This document shows, piece after piece, positions 32,451 through 39,138 of a stretch of 42,021 bases of DNA (positions within the stretch are counted from its first letter, which is position 1; each line of letters starts with the position of its first letter). The notes under the pieces were generated by a model. That model did no database searches, was not told the DNA's origin, and worked only from the letters and a program-made list of their open reading frames with translations. The stretch comes from Massilia sp. YIM B02769. Its GTDB lineage: Bacteria; Pseudomonadota; Gammaproteobacteria; Burkholderiales; Burkholderiaceae_D. The DNA is taken from assembly GCF_030411995.1 (NCBI RefSeq), contig NZ_JASNRC010000008.1:271047-313067 (forward strand), read 5' to 3'. Position numbers and translations under genes: made by a program.

Positions 32451-32889
32451 CTCAGCTACCTAGCGTATTTAGATTGACAATGTGACAAACTTCTTGCGTA
32501 ATGTCAACGTCTTTGAACGTCTAGGGAGGTGGCGTTGCCCCGTAGGAGGAGGGTCAAAAAGTTTCACCGCAAAAATCCGAGAGACCACCTCGAACCGGAC
32601 GCAGGCGCACATCCCCCGTACCCATGCGATCTCTACATGCGCGCCCGCAAGTGCGTTTCCTGATGCGCACGCGCGCGTTTGACTGGGTAAGCATGTTGAT
32701 GCGAGCACCAAGTTCGCCCCCGAGACTCTTCAAAAGTCCGATCCTTGGCTCTCGATGGGTATACCTATTTGGAACTTTCCATTGTCGTCTGCTGCGTCCC
32801 TACATCTCAAGTTGTAATCACAGAATGAGGGGCTGCTCTACTTTTCTAAACGCTCGGACGTAAAGGATCGTAGAAGCGGCTTACATGAC
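32451..32889. other. Intergenic stretch without a recognisable gene
   Basis: 439 bp between the divergent NA37-like gene and the HNH remnant. Short open frames exist on both strands but have no ribosome-binding site and no family motif. I saw no clear promoter, terminator or repeat. Confidence 0.5.
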
Positions 32890-33303
32890 ATGACAATGGA
32901 AATGAAGAAGCGAGGGTATCGACCTAACCCATCAAAACAAGCGCAGCAGGCTAAGCTTTACGCGGAATGGCTGGTGGATCATGAAGACGAACTTGCCGAA
33001 CGCAATAGCGAGTTGGAACGCGCCAACCAAGGCAAGAACGCGGCCTAAGCAGCGAAACACCGGGCGAAGCTTCTGAACGCCATCCCGACGTGGGGTGACT
33101 TGACGGCGGTCGATCGGCTATACACAGAGGCGGCGGCATCAGGCATGCACGTTGATCACATTTACCCTTTACGGGGCGAAACCGTATGCGACTTGCACAT
33201 AGCAAATAACCTGCGCTTGCTCACGCCCTTAGAGAATCTGAGGAAAGGTAACCGGGTTTACGACATGCCAGATGCACCAGCAATCGAAGGCGTCAAGCAA
33301 TGA
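32890..33303 (+). pseudogene. HNH endonuclease gene interrupted by a stop codon
   Basis: The reading frame runs MTMEMKKRGYRPNPSKQAQQ to NQGKNAA, is cut by TAA at 33046-33048, and continues in the same frame AAKHRAKLLNAIPTWGDL with HVDHIYPLRGETVCDLHIANNLRLLT and ENLRKGNR. The last part is a typical phage-type HNH motif (HVDHI, PLRG, NNL). Without the stop it would be about 137 residues. The stop probably inactivates it unless a downstream start (TTG at 33100) gives a short HNH protein of 67 residues. Confidence 0.75.
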
Positions 33304-33305
33304 GA

Positions 33306-33371
33306 AAAGCGTTTTCCATTACTCCAAATCGCCACTCCAACAATGGAAAAGGATTGGCCGGAAAACGCTTT
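33306..33371. repeat. 12-bp inverted repeat beside the attachment site
   Basis: AAAGCGTTTTCC (33306-33317) and GGAAAACGCTTT (33360-33371) are perfect reverse complements separated by 42 bp. Within it TTTTCCATT and AATGGAAAA form an alternative 9-bp stem, so two structures compete. It lies right after the HNH stop and 32 bp from the tRNA-like site. Confidence 0.55.
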
Positions 33372-33403
33372 GTTATCAGGCACTTACGTGCCGTGGAAAT
33401 TCC

Positions 33404-33417
33404 TGGCGGAGAGAGGG
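33404..33417 (-). other. tRNA-Ser 3'-end fragment (attachment core between elements)
   Basis: The reverse complement reads CCCTCTCTCCGCCA, a tRNA-Ser acceptor end with CCA. It differs from the 25573 copy in one base of 14, so the two may come from different tRNA-Ser genes. It is 146 bp upstream of the integrase start. Confidence 0.6.
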
Positions 33418-33432
33418 TCCGCCGGAGTAGAA

Positions 33433-33529
33433 TCCGGCACCGTCCGCCTGAATCCGTATGTTCTTGATTTTGCTCGCGTATTCGCTCTTCGATTGTCCGG
33501 CTTAGTCCGCTAAATTCCGGTACAATCCG
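33433..33529. repeat. TCCG motifs at exact 10-bp spacing upstream of the integrase
   Basis: TCCG begins at 33433, 33443 and 33453, and again at 33496, 33506, 33516 and 33526, each ten bases from the next within its group. In the second group TCCGG and TCCGC alternate. An extra copy is at 33418. All face the same way on one helix side, as expected for cooperative binding of the integrase arm domain or another factor. Confidence 0.8.
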
Positions 33530-33562
33530 CCTATCGTGTGTGGGTACAGGTGGGGGTAGAGA

Positions 33563-34801
33563 ATGGCAAGGACAGTCGAAAAGCTCAGTGCGCTGGCGGT
33601 GACGCGCGCCACTGCGCCGGGCTACTACAACGACGGCGCCGGGCTGTATTTGCAGGTGGCCAAGGCTGGCACGAAGAGCTGGATCTTCCGCTTCAGGATG
33701 GGCGGCAAGCAGCGCGAGATGGGCCTCGGCCCGCTGCACACCGTGAGCCTGGCCCAAGCGCGCGACAAAGCGAAGGAGTGCCGCGCGCTGCTGCTGGAAG
33801 GGACCGACCCTCTTGAAGCGCGCAACGCGGTGAAGCTCGACGCCGCTCTCGAGCGCGCGCGGACTGTCACGTTCGACCATTGCGCTGAGCAGTATATCGC
33901 AGCGCATCGTGGCAGCTGGAAGAACGCCAAGCACGCGGCCCAGTGGGAAAGCACGATAGCGACCTATGCCAGCCCGATCATCGGCAAGCTGCCGGTGGCA
34001 GCCATCGACACCGCGCTGGTCGTGAAGGTGCTGCAGCCGATCTGGCAGGAGAAAACGGAGACGGCAACCAGGCTGCGTAGCAGGATCGAGAACATCCTCG
34101 ACTGGGCGACGGTGAGCAAGTTCCGAACAGGCGAGAACCCGGCGCGTTGGCGCGGCCACCTGGACAACTTGCTGGCGGACCCGAACAAGGTCGCGAAGGT
34201 CGCGCACCATGCCGCCCTGCCGTGGCAGGACATCGGCGCCTTCATGGTCGACCTGCGCCAGCGCGCCGGCGGCGCCGCGCGCGCGGTCGAGTTCGCCATT
34301 CTGACCGCTGGCCGATCCGGTGAGGTGCGCGGCGCGCGCTGGAATGAGATTGACCTGGATGTGGCGGTTTGGACTGTGCCGGCCGAACGGATGAAGGCCG
34401 GGCGCGAGCACCGGGTTCCTCTGTCGACGGATGCGCTGGCCCTGTTGCGTTCGCTACCGGCGGTCGGCGAGCACGTCTTCCCGGGCCAGCGCGGTGATGC
34501 GCCAATGTCGGACATGAGCTTGACGGCGGTGCTTCGCCGCATGGATCGCAAAGACATCACCATCCACGGGTTCCGCTCGACGTTCCGCGACTGGTGCGCG
34601 GAGTCGGTCGGCAACTCGTTCCCGCGCGAGGTCTGCGAGCACGCCCTGGCCCACAGCCTTCCGGACAAGGTCGAGGCGGCCTATCGGCGCGGCGACCTGA
34701 TCGAGAAGCGCAAGGTCCTCATGCAGGTCTGGGCCGACTACTGCGGCAAGATACAGACCAGCGCCACCGTGGCGCCATTGCGGCGTGACACGGCGGCCTG
34801 A
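33563..34801 (+). CDS. Tyrosine recombinase/integrase (P4 type)
   Basis: 412 residues. The N-terminal DUF4102 arm-binding domain is about residues 1-85 (YYNDGAGLYLQVAKAGTKSWIFRFRMGGKQREMGLG). A SAM-like core-binding domain follows (FDHCAEQYIAAHRGSWKN). The catalytic domain has TAGRSGEVRGARWNEID (Arg), HGFRSTFRDW (His-x-x-Arg) and the final LAHSLPDKVEAAYRRG with a Tyr nucleophile. Family members integrate into tRNA genes. The start at 33563 follows GGGGGTAGAG. It is probably the integrase of the prophage on its right. Confidence 0.93.
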   Translation: MARTVEKLSALAVTRATAPGYYNDGAGLYLQVAKAGTKSWIFRFRMGGKQREMGLGPLHTVSLAQARDKAKECRALLLEGTDPLEARNAVKLDAALERARTVTFDHCAEQYIAAHRGSWKNAKHAAQWESTIATYASPIIGKLPVAAIDTALVVKVLQPIWQEKTETATRLRSRIENILDWATVSKFRTGENPARWRGHLDNLLADPNKVAKVAHHAALPWQDIGAFMVDLRQRAGGAARAVEFAILTAGRSGEVRGARWNEIDLDVAVWTVPAERMKAGREHRVPLSTDALALLRSLPAVGEHVFPGQRGDAPMSDMSLTAVLRRMDRKDITIHGFRSTFRDWCAESVGNSFPREVCEHALAHSLPDKVEAAYRRGDLIEKRKVLMQVWADYCGKIQTSATVAPLRRDTAA

Positions 34802-34863
34802 TCCCGATTGCGACATCACGAAGAATTGCCGCGTATTATTGCGCTTCCGAAGTTGTACTTCTG

Positions 34864-34888
34864 GCCCGACCGCAATCGGGCTTTTTTT
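34864..34888 (+). terminator. Intrinsic terminator after the integrase gene
   Basis: GCCCGA / TCGGGC stem with loop CCGCAA, followed by seven T. It is 63 bp after the integrase stop and before the convergent receiver-domain gene. Confidence 0.85.
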
Positions 34889-34904
34889 CGTCAGACTGCC
34901 TGGG

Positions 34905-35240
34905 CTATGCTGCATGGGCAAGCGCAGTCTCGATTGCGTCACGCAGCGTCGATATCGAAAATGGCTTGGACAGAAAGCTGTCGAACCGAATGATTTTTTC
35001 GGAGTCAAGTTGCTTATCGAGCAGCAGGATCACTCGGGTCGGAGGGCTCGTTCTTTCCGCGTCGGTAATGAGGCTGTCGTCGTACGGCGTGCACACCGCG
35101 TCGAAGAGAACGTAGCTCATGATCTGCTGCGCCGTGAGCGCATCCGGGACCGCCACTACATGGTGGCCGAGATTCTGGATCATGGATTTGACTACCTCTC
35201 GCGTCTGCGCCGCTTGCTCCACCAACAGGAACGTCTTCAT
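34905..35240 (-). CDS. Stand-alone receiver-like protein lacking the phospho-Asp
   Basis: 111 residues with the shape of a response-regulator receiver domain (MKTFLLVEQAAQTREVVKSMIQNLGHHVV, then a strand with SFLSKPFSISTLRDAI). The conserved Lys is present in LSKPF (near 92), but the phospho-acceptor position is a Pro (FDAVCTP) and the N-terminal acidic pair is replaced by VEQA. So it probably cannot be phosphorylated. There is no output domain. It is prophage cargo; a role in protein interaction with host two-component systems is possible. The start has GAGAGG upstream. Confidence 0.7.
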   Translation of the reverse strand: MKTFLLVEQAAQTREVVKSMIQNLGHHVVAVPDALTAQQIMSYVLFDAVCTPYDDSLITDAERTSPPTRVILLLDKQLDSEKIIRFDSFLSKPFSISTLRDAIETALAHAA

Positions 35241-35445
35241 AGTTGCCTCTCAGCGCAATGAAGTGAAGTTACCCCATTCTGCCGCACAAACAGCCCAGAG
35301 TCTAAGTCCAATGCATGACGTTGACACAGCAGCGAACTCGACTGCGGCACAACTATGCACTGCGCATGGTCGCGCACGGCAACTCGTGACACCTGCTTCC
35401 TGCAGTCGTAAGCTCATCCCATCATGAGGATGCGAGGGTGCTCAC

Positions 35446-35694
35446 ATGGATGCGATGCTCGACCTTTACCAGGTTATCGCGGAGCGCGAGACCGGCTTCT
35501 GGATCACGCTGCCAGTGCCGACAGGCCAGACCGTTTCACGCGACGAGTGGATCCGCTTGAACCAAGCCGACCCTGACCATTGCCAAATCATTGCCTTCGC
35601 GCCGGACGCCGAACTTCCGCTCCAATCCATGGCGGATGAGGTCGTCGTCGAACAGGCCCTTGCGGTGACCTGGTCGGACGAGACACTGCATTAG
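35446..35694 (+). CDS. Hypothetical protein, 82 residues
   Basis: Short soluble acidic protein (MDAMLDLYQVIAERETGFWITLPVPTGQ, then SRDEWIRLNQADPDHCQIIAFAPDAELP). GAGGG lies nine bases before the ATG. I do not recognise a domain. It is the only clear frame between the receiver-like gene and the QueC-like gene. Confidence 0.5.
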   Translation: MDAMLDLYQVIAERETGFWITLPVPTGQTVSRDEWIRLNQADPDHCQIIAFAPDAELPLQSMADEVVVEQALAVTWSDETLH

Positions 35695-36038
35695 CGCTCA
35701 GGTGCATGAGACGCCCGCCTTTTCTTACCGGCAGTGCATACGCGCGGTACCGATCTTCACTGGCCTTAAATCGGTTCATCTTTGCCGACGACGATCAGGT
35801 ACGCAGTGCCGCCATAAGATGGGCGCGCGCTTGGGGGATGCGGGCAAGTTTGCCGCCTAAATATTCGTGATCTTGCGCTACCCCAACCCTTACCGCAAGG
35901 CTTCACTCCGTTTAACACTTTTAAAGATCCGTTCACACTTTTGTGACTTTTCAAGCATCTTTTCAGGACTCAGGTAACTATAATCCTCCCATTTCCGAGC
36001 CTATCTTTGTAGGCTGAACTAGAGGCTAAAGCGATATC
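35695..36038. other. Intergenic stretch before the QueC-like gene
   Basis: 344 bp without a gene. It contains TATAAT at 35979-35984 on the plus strand without a good -35 box, and a small inverted repeat AGCCTA / TAGGCT (35998-36015) 23 bp before the ATG. The AT content is higher than in neighbouring genes. Confidence 0.5.
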
Positions 36039-37211
36039 ATGCGCCTGATTGAAACACATGTTATTCCCCGTCCAGATGGTCGTCATAGGCTAACTGGAAT
36101 TGTAGAATACGCCGATAACTCCCGCGAAGATTATTGGTTTGAGCTTCCGTTTGAATACCTGCCGAGTCTGTCCGGCAACCCTTGGCTAGCTATCCTGTTG
36201 CCATTGGCTGCAACGTTGGGCGAGGATCTTGAAATTGATCTTCCGGTTGACCCGAGTCTGTTGCTTGGGGTCGATGCAGTGATGCGCCTATGGCGCAAGT
36301 GGTATCCGAAGATGCACCTTGTGCAGGTGAGGGTGCCACATGTTGAGCCAGTTCATGCTAGGCCAACCGATGTTGCCTCCTTTTTCTCCGCTGGCGTAGA
36401 CTCAACTTTTACAGTGTTGAGAAGACCAGATGCGACTACGTGGATCACAGTTCACGGCTTTGACATGCCTCTGGCGAATGCTGAAGCGTTTGAGCAGCAT
36501 CAGATCCGACTAGCTCGAATTGCAAATGACTACGGCAAGCGTTTCGTAGCTGTAGCAACGAACATCCGGGAAACCCGGTGGCGTCACGCTCACTGGGAAG
36601 CAGTTTCACATGGGCCGGCATTAACAGCGGTCGGCTTGCTCTTCGAATCGTACTTCGGCGAAATTCTGATTCCTTCGTCCTACGATTACGATAGTCTTGA
36701 TCCTTGGGGCTCGCACCCACTGCTCGACACACAGTATTCGACCTTGCGTACTAAGTTCGTCCACGACGGAGTGGCTCTGTCGCGGACCGAGAAAATTGGT
36801 TACTTGGCCGAGCACGAGCGCGCTATGCGCGAGTTGCATGTCTGCTATCGCGGCGCCGACTCAAAAGGCCAAGATCACCAGAATTGCAGCAGATGCGAAA
36901 AGTGCTATCGCACTATGATCGCGCTTGATTTGTTCGGAAAGCTAGACGACGCAATATTATTTGACCGCAAAAAGTTTGAAATGGATCGAGTACGCAAGAT
37001 CTATATCAGCCACGTTCTAGACGATAAGTTCTTCATAAGCCTGAGCAGGACGGCTGCAGAGGCCAAGCGCTTTGACGTGGTTGAAGCGATTGAGTTCGCG
37101 CGCCGGCGCTCGCGTCGCATCAAGCGACTAGAACTTTTGACACGGATGCCTGTGCTGTGGCGTGCTGGTATTGCATTGCAAAAGCGACTACTGCGCGATG
37201 CGCCAAGATAA
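36039..37211 (+). CDS. QueC-like PP-loop ATPase domain protein (putative defence cargo)
   Basis: 390 residues. The PP-loop motif FFSAGVDST is near residues 115-123 (SxGxDS-type), and a four-cysteine zinc cluster is at C269, C283, C286 and C289 (HVCYRG, QNCSRCEKCYRT), the same layout as in QueC 7-cyano-7-deazaguanine synthase. QueC-like proteins are known in the Qat and type IV CBASS defence systems (QatC, Cap9); others are found in polysaccharide or natural-product clusters. The N-terminal 100 residues are not typical of QueC. No partner gene for a Qat system is next to it. Codon use is more AT-rich than the host. Confidence 0.7.
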   Translation: MRLIETHVIPRPDGRHRLTGIVEYADNSREDYWFELPFEYLPSLSGNPWLAILLPLAATLGEDLEIDLPVDPSLLLGVDAVMRLWRKWYPKMHLVQVRVPHVEPVHARPTDVASFFSAGVDSTFTVLRRPDATTWITVHGFDMPLANAEAFEQHQIRLARIANDYGKRFVAVATNIRETRWRHAHWEAVSHGPALTAVGLLFESYFGEILIPSSYDYDSLDPWGSHPLLDTQYSTLRTKFVHDGVALSRTEKIGYLAEHERAMRELHVCYRGADSKGQDHQNCSRCEKCYRTMIALDLFGKLDDAILFDRKKFEMDRVRKIYISHVLDDKFFISLSRTAAEAKRFDVVEAIEFARRRSRRIKRLELLTRMPVLWRAGIALQKRLLRDAPR

Positions 37212-37268
37212 GTAAGCACGAGTCCTTCTGCTCAAACGTTGAGCTTACTTGACGCATTGCAGTAGGAG

Positions 37269-37526
37269 TCAAGGCACGTTCGTTTCATGCACGGGAGTGC
37301 ACCCGGCGATGATCACCTCGAGCTTTAGGGCGTAGCCCTCCCAGGCGGCGCTGTCGATTAGTGCGGCTTGCGCGGCTGCCTTGTCGCCCGGGTAGGCGCC
37401 GGCGCCGAAAGTGCCTACCGGGCGCGCCGGCACCTTGCCGACACAGCCGACTGTGACCGGTACCGGGATCTTCTGCGGCTCGGCCGCGCAGCCGGACAGC
37501 AGCAAGCACAGGATCAGCGCCCTCAC
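37269..37526 (-). CDS. Rz1-like outer-membrane spanin lipoprotein
   Basis: About 85 residues with lipobox LLLSGC near residue 12 (ALILCLLLSGCAAEPQKIPVPV), followed by a proline-rich stretch. The GTG at 37526 is preferred: GGAGGG is seven bases upstream and the codon overlaps the Rz stop by four bases (GTGA). It pairs with the Rz-like protein to disrupt the outer membrane at lysis. Confidence 0.78.
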   Translation of the reverse strand: MRALILCLLLSGCAAEPQKIPVPVTVGCVGKVPARPVGTFGAGAYPGDKAAAQAALIDSAAWEGYALKLEVIIAGCTPVHETNVP

Positions 37527-37888
37527 CGCCAGCCCTCCCACGCCTCGCGCATCACGCCGCTGCAGTCCGGCGCCTGGCTGGCTGTCACGGCCGCGCCGCG
37601 GTTCCTCGTCCTCGCGATGGCGGAGGCGGCGAACTTCTCGGCCACCTGGCGGCGCTCGTCGGCAGCGCGCTTCTCGGCACCCAGCTTTTCGATCGCGGCG
37701 CTCTGCTCGGCCAGCAGCTTCTCGGCGGCGACGCGACCGCCCTTCTCGACCGCCATCGCCCGCTGGTGCACACCATCCAGGCGCCAGCCGTTGACGACGG
37801 CGCCGGCGGCGGCCGCACCGGCCAGCACCAGGGCGAGCGCCGCCGCGCCGGCAGCGATCCGGTAATTCGTCAGGGTGATGTCGATCAT
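37523..37888 (-). CDS. Rz-like inner-membrane spanin
   Basis: About 121 residues, starting MIDITLTNYRIAAGAAALALVLAGAAAAGAVVNGW, an N-terminal anchor. The rest is a long coiled-coil region (RAMAVEKGGRVAAEKLLAEQSAAIEKLGAEKRAADERRQVAEK), as in Rz proteins. The start overlaps the endolysin stop by four bases (ATGA). Confidence 0.75.
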   Translation of the reverse strand: MIDITLTNYRIAAGAAALALVLAGAAAAGAVVNGWRLDGVHQRAMAVEKGGRVAAEKLLAEQSAAIEKLGAEKRAADERRQVAEKFAASAIARTRNRGAAVTASQAPDCSGVMREAWEGWR

Positions 37889-38358
37889 AGCAGTCCTTTC
37901 AAACACAGCTCGCGTTCGGCTTGGCGCCGGCGCGTGAGGCCGCGCACTTCCTTGCCGCCGACCTTGTTCCACATGAGCAACGCGTCGCAGGCGCCGGCCA
38001 TGTCGCCAGCATTGGCCCGGCGCGCCATGCTCGATCCGCAGAACGCCGACACGCCGATGTTGTACGCGGCGTCGACGAACGCGACCCGCTGGCCAGCGGT
38101 CAGCCGGCTCATCGGCACGCAGCGCGCGACGCCGGCGGCGTGCCGCTCCAGGTCACGCTCGAGCTGGGCGCGGCACTCAGCCGGCGTGTATGTCTTGCCC
38201 CACATCGCGTTCTCGGTGGCGCCGGTGCAGTACGTCAGCACGCCGGCCAGGTCGCGGTAGGTGGTCAGCTTCGTGCCTTCGAAGCTGGGCGTGAAGGTAA
38301 GCAGCGCGGCCGCCACCGCGGCGCCGACGATACTGGCCAAGCCAGCGCGCCGGATCAC
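37885..38358 (-). CDS. Phage endolysin, lysozyme GH24 family
   Basis: 157 residues. The start is a GTG at 38358 that overlaps the holin stop by four bases (GTGA). An N-terminal hydrophobic stretch (LASIVGAAVAAALLTF) may be a signal-anchor-release segment. The GH24 catalytic triad E-x8-D-x5-T is exact: E in SFEGTKLTTYR, D in DLAGVLT and the final T. It hydrolyses peptidoglycan at lysis. Family members include phage T4-type and P21-type lysozymes. Confidence 0.9.
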   Translation of the reverse strand: MIRRAGLASIVGAAVAAALLTFTPSFEGTKLTTYRDLAGVLTYCTGATENAMWGKTYTPAECRAQLERDLERHAAGVARCVPMSRLTAGQRVAFVDAAYNIGVSAFCGSSMARRANAGDMAGACDALLMWNKVGGKEVRGLTRRRQAERELCLKGLL

Positions 38359-38591
38359 TTCTTCATCCCCTGCGCGAGGATGCGCGCGAGCAGCTCCTGC
38401 TCTTCGAGGTCTTTCAGTCGCTGCTCGCGCTTGTCCCTGCGGTCCGCATACCAGGCGTTCAGCAGGAAGGTCAGGATGGCCATCAGGATGCCGACCAAGA
38501 TGGCCCAATCGTTCATCGTCAGGGTGCCGATCCCGAGCGAGCTGGCCGCGCCGGCGTAGCTCGTCATTTCGGGGATGTTAGATTTGCTCAT
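38355..38591 (-). CDS. Phage holin
   Basis: 78 residues with one clear membrane segment (DWAILVGILMAILTFLLNAWYA) and a charged C-terminal tail (DRRDKREQRLKDLEEQE). AAAAGG lies six bases before the ATG. Position ahead of endolysin and spanins supports a holin role. It is paralogous to the orphan protein at 23227-23508. Confidence 0.82.
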   Translation of the reverse strand: MSKSNIPEMTSYAGAASSLGIGTLTMNDWAILVGILMAILTFLLNAWYADRRDKREQRLKDLEEQELLARILAQGMKK

Positions 38592-38612
38592 GGATGCCTT
38601 TTCATTGGGCGT

Positions 38613-38635
38613 AAAAAAAAGCCGCTGGTCGCGGC
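38613..38635 (-). terminator. Intrinsic terminator between tail-side genes and the lysis cassette
   Basis: GCCGC / GCGGC stem with a 5-base loop and eight T on the minus strand. It follows the papain-like hydrolase gene and precedes the holin start by 20 bp. It could separate late gene groups or be partly read through. Confidence 0.7.
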
Positions 38636-38655
38636 CTGGATGGCGAGCACGCCGA

Positions 38656-39138
38656 TCAGGCGCGCATCAGTTGGGACTTGGGGTAGTCGGCCATGTGCAG
38701 GTCGATCGGGCGGACGCGCTTCATCACGGCCGGGTCGAACAGGCGGAGGCCGCCGGCGAGCAGGATCGCGAACGTGTAATCGCTGCACCACCACTTGCTG
38801 TCATCGGTCCAGTCTTCCGAGTAGGTCAGCGGGATGCCGACGGCGCCGGCGAAGTCGTAGCCCTTCCCTACCTGGGCTTCGGCGAACGCGCGCGCGGCGT
38901 CGATATCGGGCACCGCCACCGGCATATCCCGGTACACGACGATTCCCTTCATCAGCTGGTCGACCGTGTCGGCGCGGCAGCCGTGCGTCATCGAGGCCTC
39001 GTAGGCGCGGTCGCCGATGATCGTGATCGAGTGGCTGAATACGCGCGAGCCAGCGGCAACGCCGACCGCGAGGCTGATCGGGTTATAGGGCCAGCGGCTG
39101 GTGAGCCGGACCGTGACAATTCCTGGACGTGGTTGCAT
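38656..39138 (-). CDS. Permuted papain-like (NlpC/P60-type) phage protein
   Basis: 160 residues. Likely catalytic residues are a His in FSHSITIIGDRAYEASM and a Cys in WWCSDYTFAILLAG, in the order His then Cys seen in permuted NlpC/P60 or YiiX-like domains. Between them lies ARAFAEAQVGKGYDFAGAVGIPL. Such proteins are often tail-associated and may cut peptidoglycan during entry. It starts one base inside the stop of the preceding structural gene (TGATG). Confidence 0.65.
   Translation of the reverse strand: MQPRPGIVTVRLTSRWPYNPISLAVGVAAGSRVFSHSITIIGDRAYEASMTHGCRADTVDQLMKGIVVYRDMPVAVPDIDAARAFAEAQVGKGYDFAGAVGIPLTYSEDWTDDSKWWCSDYTFAILLAGGLRLFDPAVMKRVRPIDLHMADYPKSQLMRA

Larger units (their letters stand above)
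25573..33403. mobile_element. Integrated island (defence cargo) between two tRNA-Ser 3' ends
   Basis: About 7.8 kb bounded by a direct repeat TGGCGGAGAG(T/A)GGG at 25573 and 33404, the reverse complement of a tRNA-Ser 3' end. The inside is more AT-rich than the flanks. Cargo: unknown small genes, decayed IS3 transposase, DUF488/DUF4326/dual-OB cluster, a three-gene operon with GAPS4-like products, and a broken HNH gene. No integrase is inside; the nearest is just beyond the right repeat. Confidence 0.6.

Noticed and set aside
32469..32863. Overlapping frames of 66-80 residues on both strands.
   Set aside because: No ribosome-binding site, no family motif and odd composition.
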